From Candidatus Limnocylindrales bacterium (GTDB taxonomy: Bacteria > Chloroflexota > Limnocylindria > Limnocylindrales > CSP1-4), in the NCBI GenBank assembly GCA_031292335.1, contig JARLHH010000138.1:1-12676 (forward strand): 12,676 bases of DNA. The letters are read 5' to 3'. Under the pieces are notes generated by a model. The model saw only the letters and a program-made list of their open reading frames with translations, was not told where the DNA came from and ran no database searches. Each line of letters opens with the position of its first letter. The first letter of the stretch is position 1. The position numbers were made by a program, and so were the translations under genes. This document shows, piece after piece, positions 5,615 through 12,067 of the stretch.

Positions 5615-5620
5615 TACGAT
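5615..5620 (+). promoter_or_regulatory. -10 box of a probable leaderless transcript
   Basis: TACGAT matches the TANNNT form of a bacterial -10 element. It ends seven bases before ATG 5628, so transcription would start at or next to the start codon. No Shine-Dalgarno sequence precedes this ATG, consistent with leaderless translation. No good -35 is seen. Confidence 0.4.
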
Positions 5621-5627
5621 GGCGTCC

Positions 5628-6080
5628 ATGACCGACCCAGACCCCCGCGCCGCCTTCGCGGCGATGACGAAGGCGCTCATCACGGACTTCCGCGCCAACG
5701 GCGGCCACGTCACGAGCGGCCCTTTCGCCGGGCGCCCTGTGCTCCTCCTGACGACGAAGGGCGCCAAGAGCGGCCAGCCCCGGCTCGCCCCGCTCGTCTA
5801 CTCCCGCGACGGTGACGGCTACGTCATCGTGGCCTCGAAGGGTGGCGCACCCACCCATCCGGCGTGGTACTACAACCTCCTCGTGCACCCGCACGTGACG
5901 GTGGAGGTGGGCAGCGAGACGTTCGAGGCGCGGGCGAGGGTGACCGAAGGTGCTGAACGCGACCGGCTCTTCGCGGAGAGGGCCGCCGCCAGCCCGAACT
6001 TCGCCGAGTACCAGCGACGGACGGCCCGCGTCATCCCCGTGGTGGTGCTGGAGCGCCTCGAAACCGCCGTCACCAGATGA
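5628..6080 (+). CDS. Nitroreductase/deazaflavin (F420)-dependent oxidoreductase family protein
   Basis: The 150-residue product has the split-barrel fold signature of the DDN-type family, whose studied members use reduced F420 to reduce diverse substrates. Visible motifs are GGHVTSGPFAGRPVLLLTTKGAKSG (25-49), the strand and loop VIVASKGGAPTHPAWYYNL (66-84), and HPHVTVEVG (87-95); these are the typical phosphate- and cofactor-contacting segments. It is cytoplasmic, with no signal peptide. The length is normal (140-150). ATG 5628 was preferred over the in-frame ATG 5619 because family members start MT-x-P and the -10 box ends at 5620. Genes of this kind imply F420 use but do not prove it, because some relatives bind FMN. 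It follows the GYD-gene terminator and has its own promoter. Confidence 0.88.
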   Translation: MTDPDPRAAFAAMTKALITDFRANGGHVTSGPFAGRPVLLLTTKGAKSGQPRLAPLVYSRDGDGYVIVASKGGAPTHPAWYYNLLVHPHVTVEVGSETFEARARVTEGAERDRLFAERAAASPNFAEYQRRTARVIPVVVLERLETAVTR

Positions 6081-6222
6081 GCGCAACGAGCCGATTCGTG
6101 CGGTGGGGTATCGGGGATAGCCGGGCAGGTCACGCCGAAGGCGCGTGGCTCCCGGCTCCACACCGGGCGCCCCGCTCCGCTATCCGGATGGGACGCGCAC
6201 CGGGCGACCGGGGGTCATCGCC

Positions 6223-6228
6223 TATGAT
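6223..6228 (+). promoter_or_regulatory. Candidate -10 element of the 87-residue protein gene
   Basis: TATGAT is a near-consensus -10 hexamer, 48 bases before ATG 6276. A short perfect hairpin (CCAGCG/CGCTGG, 6240-6255) lies in the presumed leader. No clear -35 element is seen at the usual spacing. Confidence 0.35.
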
Positions 6229-6275
6229 CCGCGCACCGTCCAGCGCCACCGCTGGGGCACCTACCGGGGGACAGC

Positions 6276-6539
6276 ATGACCAGAGTGATCGGCTACCACG
6301 ATGTGAAGGATCAGAAGCATTGGCTGGCCTCGCCAAAGCGCGAAGAGTTCTTCGGCCCTTTGGGCGTCACCAACATCCGGACGTTCATCGACCCGCAGAA
6401 CCCGACGCGAGTGGCGGTGTCCATGGACGTGGCCGACATGGACGCGCTCATGGCGGCGATGCAGACGCCCCAGGGGGCCGAGGCGATGACCTATGACGGC
6501 GTGGTGGCCGAGACCCTGGTGATCCTCGTCGAGGCGTAG
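6276..6539 (+). CDS. Small conserved protein, possible ferredoxin-like fold
   Basis: The 87-residue product begins MTRVIGYHDVKDQKHWLASPKREEFF. It shows alternating strands and helices in the order beta-alpha-beta-beta-alpha-beta: an N-terminal strand (3-8), the helix around KREEFFGPLG (21-30), RTFIDP and VAVSMDV strands (35-52), the helix DMDALMAAM (54-62) and the final strand LVILVEA (81-87). This pattern resembles antibiotic-biosynthesis-monooxygenase-like dimeric barrels, but no catalytic residue can be assigned. I recall similar short hypothetical proteins in Actinomycetota and Chloroflexota. GGGGGA lies just upstream of ATG 6276. It is cytoplasmic and probably expressed from its own promoter (TATGAT at 6223). 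Function is unknown. Confidence 0.75.
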   Translation: MTRVIGYHDVKDQKHWLASPKREEFFGPLGVTNIRTFIDPQNPTRVAVSMDVADMDALMAAMQTPQGAEAMTYDGVVAETLVILVEA

Positions 6540-6660
6540 TTCGGCCACGGGCGGCTGGAGGGGAGCCACTTGGCGATCATGCTCCTCGATGACTGAGTCC
6601 CCTTGACATCACCGTGTCGTGCGGTCGGCCCGCCTGAACCCAACGATCACGGCATGGCGA

Positions 6661-6686
6661 AGGACCCCCGCTCCGGCGGGGGTCCT
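6661..6686. terminator. Strong bidirectional hairpin, likely terminator
   Basis: AGGACCCCCGC (6661-6671) and GCGGGGGTCCT (6676-6686) form a perfect 11-bp stem around the loop TCCG. It lies between the end of the plus-strand 87-residue gene and the minus-strand methyltransferase and pseudogene, so it could stop transcription arriving from both sides. The U-run is poor, as is common in high-GC genomes. Confidence 0.6.
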
Positions 6687-6738
6687 CCCATATCTGGCAC
6701 CGGCCCGCTCGGTCGTCGCCTCATGCTGTCCCCGCGGG

Positions 6739-6870
6739 CATCTAGCAACTTATCGTCTCGGTCGCCTCGGGCGCGGCGGCCCTGATCATCGCCCGAAGGT
6801 GCTCCAGCGCGGCTCGGGAATCTTCCGGACAGGCGGCCAGATAGGCCTCGATGCTGGCTGGTGCGGCCAT
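6739..6870 (-). pseudogene. Truncated second copy of the DUF1801 gene
   Basis: Bases 6739-6896 align without a gap to 2799-2956, about 88% identical (19 mismatches in the 156 columns I counted). They cover the first 43 codons and 26 upstream bases of the intact DUF1801 gene. The frame starts at ATG 6870. Codon changes include T2A, V7I, A18S, L30R and Y42C, and codon 43 has changed from CAG to TAG, ending the frame at 6742. Similarity stops a few bases later, so about 65% of the gene is missing. Many of the early changes are silent, suggesting that the copy diverged as a functional paralogue before truncation. A better Shine-Dalgarno (AAGGAGA) than in the intact copy remains. It lies just downstream of the methyltransferase gene on the same strand. 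Confidence 0.85.
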
Positions 6871-6915
6871 GTCCGTCTCCTTCGCTGAGTGACGACCAAC
6901 GTCGCCGGGCGCGAC

Positions 6916-7764
6916 TCACCCGCCCAGACGGGCGAGGACGAAGTGGCTCTGCATCGACGGATCTGGTGTCGAAGGACCCGCAGCCGCCGAGCCGAACGGT
7001 CGCCCGTAACTGATCGCCAGTTTCCACGGCTCGAATACAGTGACCGACGTCCATCCCGCCCGGGCGAGCAGCCCGGCTGGATCGTCCGTGGCGAACGGTG
7101 GCGGCAGGCCGTGACGTGACCTCGACGACAGATATGGCTGCATCATCGGCAGGCGATGGAGCCCGGTGCCGCTGACATCCGCCAAGATGAGGCTTCCTGC
7201 ACCAGACAGGCGGCACGCCTCGGCGAGGACGGCCCCCACGACCTCCGACGAGAGGTAGAAGAGCAGGCCCTCCGCCAGCCAGATCGTCCGCCGACCGGCC
7301 ACGAAACCCGCGTCCAGCAGCGCCTCGCCCCACGGACCGCCGAGGTCGGCTGCCACAGGCTGACGAGTGCGGCACGAGCTGCTGGCGCCGAGTTCGTCGA
7401 GTACGCGCTCCTTGTTCGCCAGCAACGCGCCGTCATCGATCTCGTACCAGTCGATGTCCGGCGGGAGCGGCAGGCGGAAGGCCCGCGTATCGAGCCCGGC
7501 CCCGAGGAGGACGACCGCGTCATCCGCCCGTGCCTCCGCAATCAGCGCCTCGTCGAAGAACAGTGCGCGGACGGCGAGGAAGAGGTTCTCTCCGCCCGAG
7601 GCACGCTCCGAGGCTGCCAGCGACGCCCGTCCGACATCGCCAGCAAGGATCGCCGCATACGGGTCGTGGAAGAGCGCATCGGACCGCTCGGACTCCCGTG
7701 CCCTCGCGGCCGCGATCCAGTGTGCGGTGGACGAGGCGGGCGGGCGAGCGGGAGAGTTGTCCAC
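6916..7764 (-). CDS. Class I SAM-dependent methyltransferase, leucine carboxyl methyltransferase type
   Basis: The 282-residue product fits the PPM1/LCM-type family (often annotated as O-methyltransferase of the TIGR00027 group in high-GC bacteria). An N-terminal ARARESERSDALFHDPYAA (20-38) precedes the SAM-binding motif VVLLGAGLDTRAFRL (84-98). Further motifs are the acidic YEID (107-110) that contacts the cofactor ribose, AADLGGPW (138-145), and WLAEGLLFYLS (162-172). Substrates in bacteria are mostly unknown; members modify small metabolites or protein carboxyls. The enzyme is cytoplasmic. Translation starts at GTG 7764, which has no Shine-Dalgarno. A TAGGCT hexamer (7776-7771) ends six bases before it, suggesting a leaderless mRNA. 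The pseudogene of DUF1801 follows 45 bases after the stop. Confidence 0.88.
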   Translation of the reverse strand: MDNSPARPPASSTAHWIAAARARESERSDALFHDPYAAILAGDVGRASLAASERASGGENLFLAVRALFFDEALIAEARADDAVVLLGAGLDTRAFRLPLPPDIDWYEIDDGALLANKERVLDELGASSSCRTRQPVAADLGGPWGEALLDAGFVAGRRTIWLAEGLLFYLSSEVVGAVLAEACRLSGAGSLILADVSGTGLHRLPMMQPYLSSRSRHGLPPPFATDDPAGLLARAGWTSVTVFEPWKLAISYGRPFGSAAAGPSTPDPSMQSHFVLARLGG

Positions 7765-7770
7765 GGGCTG

Positions 7771-7776
7771 AGCCTA
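7771..7776 (-). promoter_or_regulatory. -10 box of a probable leaderless methyltransferase mRNA
   Basis: On the minus strand TAGGCT (TANNNT pattern) ends six bases before the GTG start at 7764. No ribosome binding site is visible there, consistent with transcription starting at the codon itself. No convincing -35 was found. Confidence 0.35.
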
Positions 7777-7951
7777 CGCTAGGCAAGCCCTCGACACACC
7801 CGACCATCGCACCAGCGCAAGAAGCGCGGCAACCATCGGAGCCCGCAATCCTAGCCGCGAATAGCATCCACCAGAGCATCCACGGACCCTGCCGCGACCT
7901 GCCGCGAGGTGCCGCCAGACGCCGCGAAACGGGCGGTTCGTGAGGGGAACT

Positions 7952-8026
7952 TGGCTGGCGAGGAAGGATTCGAACCTTCAATCCCCTGATCCAGAGTCAG
8001 GTGCCTTACCGTTAGGCCACTCGCCA
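7952..8026 (-). tRNA. tRNA-Gln (anticodon CUG)
   Basis: The minus strand folds as a complete cloverleaf. The acceptor stem is TGGCGAG/CTCGCCA and the D stem GCC/GGC. The anticodon stem CCTGA/TCAGG encloses the loop CTCTGGA with anticodon CTG. The T arm is GAAGG-TTCGAAT-CCTTC, the discriminator base is G73, and CCA is encoded in the DNA. U1-A72, G2-C71, G3-C70, G10 and G73 match the positions known to be recognised by E. coli glutaminyl-tRNA synthetase, and the D and T loops read like E. coli tRNA-Gln. The gene lies 112 bases after the stop codon of glnS on the same strand, so it may be processed from a glnS read-through transcript or have its own promoter. Confidence 0.97.
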
Positions 8027-8138
8027 GCGACCGGCCCGACAGCGTGGTCCAGGGCCGTGATCTCGACCGAAGTCGGGCGCCGCGCGCCGGGCGGATTGTA
8101 CCCTAATCGCCCTGCGCGGCTTGCTCCGGGATGACTGG

Positions 8139-9833
8139 TCAGGTGTCCTGGCGGCCCTGGGCCCCCAGCTTGGCCCAGGTGTCCTTGAGCGTGAGCGTCC
8201 GGTTGAAGACCAGGTGGCCGGCCATCGAGTCGGGGTCGGGAGCGAAGTAGCCCAGTCGCTCGAACTGGACGGTCTGGCCGACCGTCGTGGCGGCGAGGGC
8301 GGGCTCGACCAGGCAGCCCCGCAGGACGGTCTCGGAGGCCGGGTTCAGGTCCGCGAAGAGGTCGCCGTCGGCGCCCGGGTCGGGGCGGACGAAGAGGTGG
8401 TCGTAGAGCCGGACCTCGGCGGGGACGGCATAGGCTGCGGAGACCCAGTGCAGGGTCGCCTTGGGCCGGCGACCGTCGGGCGCGTCGCCACCGCGGGTGG
8501 CCGGGTCGTAGGTGCAGCGCAGCTCGACGACCTGCCCGGCGGCGTCCTTGACGATCTCTCGGCACGTCACGAAGTAGGCACCCCGAAGCCGGACCTCCCG
8601 GCCCGGGGCAAGGCGGAAGAACTTCGCCGGCGGATCCTCCCGGAAGTCGTCGTGCTCGATCCAGAGCTCGCGGGTGAACGGCACGCTGCGGCCGCCTGCC
8701 GAGGGATCCTCCGGGTTGTTGGCGACCTCCATCTCCTCGACCTGTTGGGCCGGGTAGTTGTCGAGCACCACCTTGAGGGGGTTCAGCACCGCGAAGCGGC
8801 GGGAAGCGGTCCGATTCAGCACGCCCCGCACGGCGAACTCGAGCTGCCCGACCTCGACGACGCTGTCGGCCTTGGCCACCCCGATCACGGCCGCGAAGTC
8901 GCGGATGCCCTCTGCGGGGAAGCCCCGCCGCCGCAGACCGGAGATCGTGGGCATGCGCGGGTCGTCCCAGCCCCGGACGTGTCCCTCGTTGACCAGCCGC
9001 AGGAGCACCCGCTTGGAGAGGACCGTGTAGGTGAGGTTGAGTCGCGCGAACTCGTACTGGTGCGGCCGCGACGGCACCGGCAGGTTCTCGATGAGCCAGT
9101 CGTAGAGCGGCCGGTGGACCTCGAACTCGAGCGTGCAGATGGAGTGGGTGACCCCCTCGATCGCGTCCGACTGGCCGTGCGCGAAGTCGTAGGTCGGGTA
9201 GATGCACCAGGCGTCGCCGGTGCGGGGATGGGCGGCGTGCACGATCCGGTACAGCACCGGGTCGCGCAGGTTGATGTTGGGAGCCGCCATGTCGATCCGG
9301 GCGCGCAGCACGCGGGCGCCGTTGGGGAACTCGCCCGCGCGCATCCGCTCGAAGAGGTCGAGGTTCTCCGCGGTCGGCCGGTCCCGCCAGGGACTGTCTT
9401 GGCCGGGCTCGGTCAGCGTTCCGCGGTGCTCCCGGATCTCGTCGGCGGTGAGGTCGTCCACGTACGCCTTGCCGGCGCGGATCAGGGCGACGGCCCATTC
9501 GTAGAGCTGCTCGAAGTAGTCGGACGCGTGGTAGAGGTGCTCGCCCCAGTCGAACCCGAGCCAGCGGACGTCGGCCTCGATGGCGTCGATGTACTCCTGC
9601 TCCTCCTTCGTCGGGTTCGTGTCGTCGAAGCGCAGGTGGCAGCGGCCGCCGAACTCCCGCGCGATGCCGAAATTGAGGCAGATCGACTTGGCGTGGCCGA
9701 TGTGGAGGTACCCGTTCGGCTCCGGCGGGAAGCGCGTCACGATCGTCGCGTGGCGGCCCTCCCGCACGTCGGCGGCGACGATCTCGCGGATGAAGTCGGC
9801 TCGCTCGGGCGAGTCTGGCGTCTGGGCGTTCAC
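8139..9833 (-). CDS. glnS: Glutaminyl-tRNA synthetase
   Basis: This 564-residue class I synthetase charges tRNA-Gln directly with glutamine, avoiding the Glu-tRNA-Gln amidotransferase route. Visible motifs are RFPPEPNGYLHIGHAKS (34-50) with the HIGH signature at 44-47, RFDDTNP at 68-74, and the KMSKS-type loop VLSKR at 271-275. GWDDPRMPTISGLRRRG at 288-304 is typical of GlnRS rather than GluRS. The C-terminal 220 residues are the two beta-barrels that read the anticodon. The length is close to E. coli GlnS (554). It starts at GTG 9833, with GGGAG ten bases upstream and a TACTAT -10 box about 45 bases before. Its tRNA-Gln(CUG) substrate is encoded just downstream. Antisense frames across it are shadows. 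Confidence 0.97.
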   Translation of the reverse strand: MNAQTPDSPERADFIREIVAADVREGRHATIVTRFPPEPNGYLHIGHAKSICLNFGIAREFGGRCHLRFDDTNPTKEEQEYIDAIEADVRWLGFDWGEHLYHASDYFEQLYEWAVALIRAGKAYVDDLTADEIREHRGTLTEPGQDSPWRDRPTAENLDLFERMRAGEFPNGARVLRARIDMAAPNINLRDPVLYRIVHAAHPRTGDAWCIYPTYDFAHGQSDAIEGVTHSICTLEFEVHRPLYDWLIENLPVPSRPHQYEFARLNLTYTVLSKRVLLRLVNEGHVRGWDDPRMPTISGLRRRGFPAEGIRDFAAVIGVAKADSVVEVGQLEFAVRGVLNRTASRRFAVLNPLKVVLDNYPAQQVEEMEVANNPEDPSAGGRSVPFTRELWIEHDDFREDPPAKFFRLAPGREVRLRGAYFVTCREIVKDAAGQVVELRCTYDPATRGGDAPDGRRPKATLHWVSAAYAVPAEVRLYDHLFVRPDPGADGDLFADLNPASETVLRGCLVEPALAATTVGQTVQFERLGYFAPDPDSMAGHLVFNRTLTLKDTWAKLGAQGRQDT

Positions 9834-9877
9834 GTGGCGGCGACTCCCGGCTCGTCGCGGTCGGTAGGATCGCCCGC

Positions 9878-9883
9878 ATAGTA
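9878..9883 (-). promoter_or_regulatory. Candidate -10 element of glnS
   Basis: On the minus strand TACTAT lies 44 bases upstream of the glnS GTG and matches the TANNNT pattern. The -35 region is not recognisable. Confidence 0.35.
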
Positions 9884-9941
9884 CCGGTTCGCCGAGGGGG
9901 ACCGGGGCGGCCCGCCCGCGGGCCTGCCCGCCTGTCTGCGC

Positions 9942-10454
9942 TCAGCCGCGGTGGTAGCGCTCCATGAGCGCGGCGACGGCGGCCCGCGCCTCGGCCCATT
10001 CGGGCTGGTCGCCGAAGACCTGCGCATCGGGGCCCCAGCGGGCGAGCTGGGTCATGGCAGTGACGATGGCGTCGTGGCGGGCTGCCCGGAGGCGTCCTCC
10101 GTCCACGGCGCCGGTCACGAGGTAGTGCCGCACAACGTCGAACGGGGCTCGCCAGCGGCCGATCCGGACGCGGTCGCCCTCGCGGAGCGACTCGAGCCAG
10201 TCGTCGTCGCCGACCGGCGCCTGGGCGTGCTCCTGGCGGTGCGCAGCAAGGGAGACGCGACGGCCGGGCGAGCGGGGAGAGGGGATGAGCCCGTCGGCGT
10301 CAACCTCGCGGTAGCAGATGGGGCAGACGGGAAGCTCCGCGTCGGCCCGGGGCGCGGCGCCGTACGGCAGGCCGCACCGTGCACAGAACGTGACGCCGGG
10401 GCGCCGGGCAACGGATCCGCACTGGAGGCAGGCCGGTAGGGCTTCGATCGCCAT
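9942..10454 (-). CDS. Protein with two predicted zinc sites, function unknown
   Basis: The 170-residue product has a classical zinc ribbon near its N-terminus, CLQC at 9-12 and CARC at 24-27. A second cluster follows: CPIC at 44-47 with His72 and His76 (AAHRQEH, 70-76), which would make a C2H2-like site across a 24-residue loop. The C-terminal part (80-170) contains the strands EGDRVRIGRWRAPFDVVRHYLV (92-113) and two helices, including TAMTQLARWG (132-141). No catalytic motif is visible and I do not recognise the family. It is cytoplasmic. GAGGACC precedes ATG 10454. The gene lies between glnS (108 bases downstream) and an MBL hydrolase (121 bases upstream), all on the minus strand. Nucleic-acid or protein binding is a plausible role but remains inference. 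Confidence 0.72.
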   Translation of the reverse strand: MAIEALPACLQCGSVARRPGVTFCARCGLPYGAAPRADAELPVCPICYREVDADGLIPSPRSPGRRVSLAAHRQEHAQAPVGDDDWLESLREGDRVRIGRWRAPFDVVRHYLVTGAVDGGRLRAARHDAIVTAMTQLARWGPDAQVFGDQPEWAEARAAVAALMERYHRG

Positions 10455-10564
10455 CGATCAGGTCCTCGCGGGCATTCGACGACGGGCCCGCGCTGGATTG
10501 CCGGGCACGCCGTGGGGTCACTGGGGCATGCGCGAATCGTGGTCCCGCGACGGGCGCGACACCA

Positions 10565-10578
10565 TGACCCGTGGGTCA
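10565..10578. repeat. Palindrome overlapping the MBL-hydrolase stop codon
   Basis: TGACCC (10565-10570) and GGGTCA (10573-10578) form a perfect inverted repeat with a 2-base centre. The right arm includes the stop codon of the hydrolase. It is 111 bases upstream of the zinc-protein gene and could be an operator; chance is not excluded. Confidence 0.25.
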
Positions 10579-11436
10579 GGGTGCGGCCGGTACCCTCAGC
10601 AGGCCGGCAGCCTGGGCGATCCCGCGCGACAGGGCCGCCCGGACCGGCTCCTCCGGCCACCCGAGGTGGCGTGCCGCGTCGTCCACCAGGTCGCCGGGCG
10701 GCGGGAGCGCCGGGTCGTGGCCGGCGACCTGGAGCTGCGGCCAGTTGCGGCGCGCGGCTTCGGCGAGAAACGCCACGTCGGCGAGCTGCCCTGCCACGAA
10801 GTCACGGTCCACGACCTCGCCGTGGCCCGGCACCACGCGCCCCTCGCCGGCGGCATCGAGCAGCTGGCCGAGCGTCGCCGGCCAGTCGAGCGGGAAGGCG
10901 TCGCCGAATGACGGTGGCGCACATTCCTCCACGAGGTCGCCGGCGAAGAGCACGCCGGCGTCCGGCACCAGCGCGACGACGTCATGGTCGGTGTGGCCCC
11001 GGCCCAGGAACCGGAACTCCACTCGCCGGTCGCCGAGGTCCAGCGTGGCCTCGCGGGCGAAGGTCCGGTCGGGCGGGTCGATCGGCGAGGCGAGCAGGTC
11101 CGCGGCGATCTCCGGCATCTCGGCGGCCACCGCGGCCCGCCGGGCCAGCCCCAGGTTGCGCATGAAGCGGGCGCACCCGTCCTCCCCCCAGATCTGGCAC
11201 GGGCGGAATGCGGCGTTGCCCAGGACGTGATCGAAGTGGGCGTGCGTATTGAGCACGACGTGCGGCAGCGCGCTCACGTGGCGCAGGTCCTCGAGCAGCT
11301 CGCGGGCCTGGACCAGCGTGGAGCGGGTGTCGACGACCAGGACCCGCTCGCGGCCGACCACCGCGCCGATCGTCTGGTCGAAGAAGGCGAACCGCCGCAC
11401 GAAGACGCGGTCGGCGATCTCCTGCCAGGGGTTCAC
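10576..11436 (-). CDS. MBL-fold metallo-hydrolase
   Basis: The 286-residue product carries the complete metallo-beta-lactamase-fold metal signature: THAHFDH (64-70; His65, His67, Asp69, His70), His148 in GRGHTDHD, the bridging Asp167 in AGDLVE, and His205 in VPGHGEV. Such proteins bind two metal ions, commonly zinc or iron, and hydrolyse thioesters, lactones, phosphodiesters or lactams. GRGHTDHDVV and the lack of a long linker suit the glyoxalase II/QuiP-like general hydrolase group rather than a true beta-lactamase. The C-terminal part (206-286) is helical. No signal peptide is seen, so it should be cytoplasmic. The start is GTG 11436, with no good ribosome binding site. The tandem-ACT gene lies 100 bases upstream on the same strand. 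The substrate cannot be inferred. Confidence 0.88.
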   Translation of the reverse strand: MNPWQEIADRVFVRRFAFFDQTIGAVVGRERVLVVDTRSTLVQARELLEDLRHVSALPHVVLNTHAHFDHVLGNAAFRPCQIWGEDGCARFMRNLGLARRAAVAAEMPEIAADLLASPIDPPDRTFAREATLDLGDRRVEFRFLGRGHTDHDVVALVPDAGVLFAGDLVEECAPPSFGDAFPLDWPATLGQLLDAAGEGRVVPGHGEVVDRDFVAGQLADVAFLAEAARRNWPQLQVAGHDPALPPPGDLVDDAARHLGWPEEPVRAALSRGIAQAAGLLRVPAAP

Positions 11437-11536
11437 CGGCGGGTGGCTCGAGGCTTGGGAGCCGGGGCGGTCATCGGCGCGGGGAGCCCGAGCCCGGTCG
11501 ACTGCGTCACGGTCGCCTGGAGCGTCCGCGACTCGG

Positions 11537-11941
11537 TCAGCCGGCGTGGACGGAGCTCAGGCCGTCGAGCGCGGTCCGCGCCTTGTCGATGTCGTCCACG
11601 ACGAAGCTGAACTGGGCCTGGTCGCCCCAGCGGCCGATGAAGAGGTGCCCGTAGATGTTGACGCCGGCGTCCGCCAGCCGGCGGGCGACGCGGGCCATGC
11701 CGCCCGGCTGGTCGTCGACCTCGACCAGGAGCGACTCGCCCTCGATGAACTCGTAGCCGCCCGACTCCAGCACGTCGCGCGTCGCGCCGTCGTCCGATGT
11801 CTTGAAGATGAGGTGACCGCTCTCGCCGATTCCCCCGCCGCCGATCGCGCGCAGGTCCACGCCCCGCGTGGCCAGGGTCTCCGACAGGTCGGCGAGCGCT
11901 CCCGGGCGATTTGGGAGCTCGATCACGAACTGGTTGGCCAT
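11537..11941 (-). CDS. Tandem ACT-domain protein
   Basis: The 134-residue product is made of two ACT repeats, small ligand-binding modules usually sensing amino acids. The first has FVIELPNRPGALADLSETLA (5-24) followed by the helix and glycine-rich turn AIGGGGIGESG (32-42). The second starts LLVEVDDQPGGMARVARRLA (71-90), continues GVNIYGHLFIG (93-103) and ends with a strand and helix to residue 134. The NRPG/DQPG turns are the usual effector-binding loops. No catalytic domain is attached, so it is probably a stand-alone regulator or binding protein. GGAGG lies about ten bases upstream of ATG 11941. It is divergently oriented from the sirtuin gene (126-base gap). The ligand is unknown. Confidence 0.88.
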   Translation of the reverse strand: MANQFVIELPNRPGALADLSETLATRGVDLRAIGGGGIGESGHLIFKTSDDGATRDVLESGGYEFIEGESLLVEVDDQPGGMARVARRLADAGVNIYGHLFIGRWGDQAQFSFVVDDIDKARTALDGLSSVHAG

Positions 11942-12067
11942 GGTCCTGAGCCCTCCGCGGTCACGCTGCGCTTCGGCGGCAAGTCTACGATCATCCGGAC
12001 GACCGCGATTCGCCGGCCGCCACCGGGAGGGTTCCGCCGTGCATGACACTCCGGAAGTCAGGACGCC

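Noticed and set aside
6115..6185. GGATAGC/GCTATCC inverted repeat between the oxidoreductase and the 87-residue gene
   Set aside because: Seven base pairs with a 57-nt spacer is within chance expectation; the inner stems are short.
6603..6608. Perfect TTGACA -35 hexamer
   Set aside because: No -10 element occurs at 16-18 bases spacing and no gene starts downstream on the plus strand.
8121..9881. Long plus-strand open frame (586 codons) across glnS
   Set aside because: It is antisense to glnS, whose motifs and length are unmistakable. Long antisense frames are expected in high-GC genes.
7978..9999. Minus-strand open frame of 673 codons in another register over glnS and the tRNA
   Set aside because: The product is Arg/Pro/Gly/Ala-rich without motifs, and it runs through the tRNA gene; it is a high-GC shadow frame.
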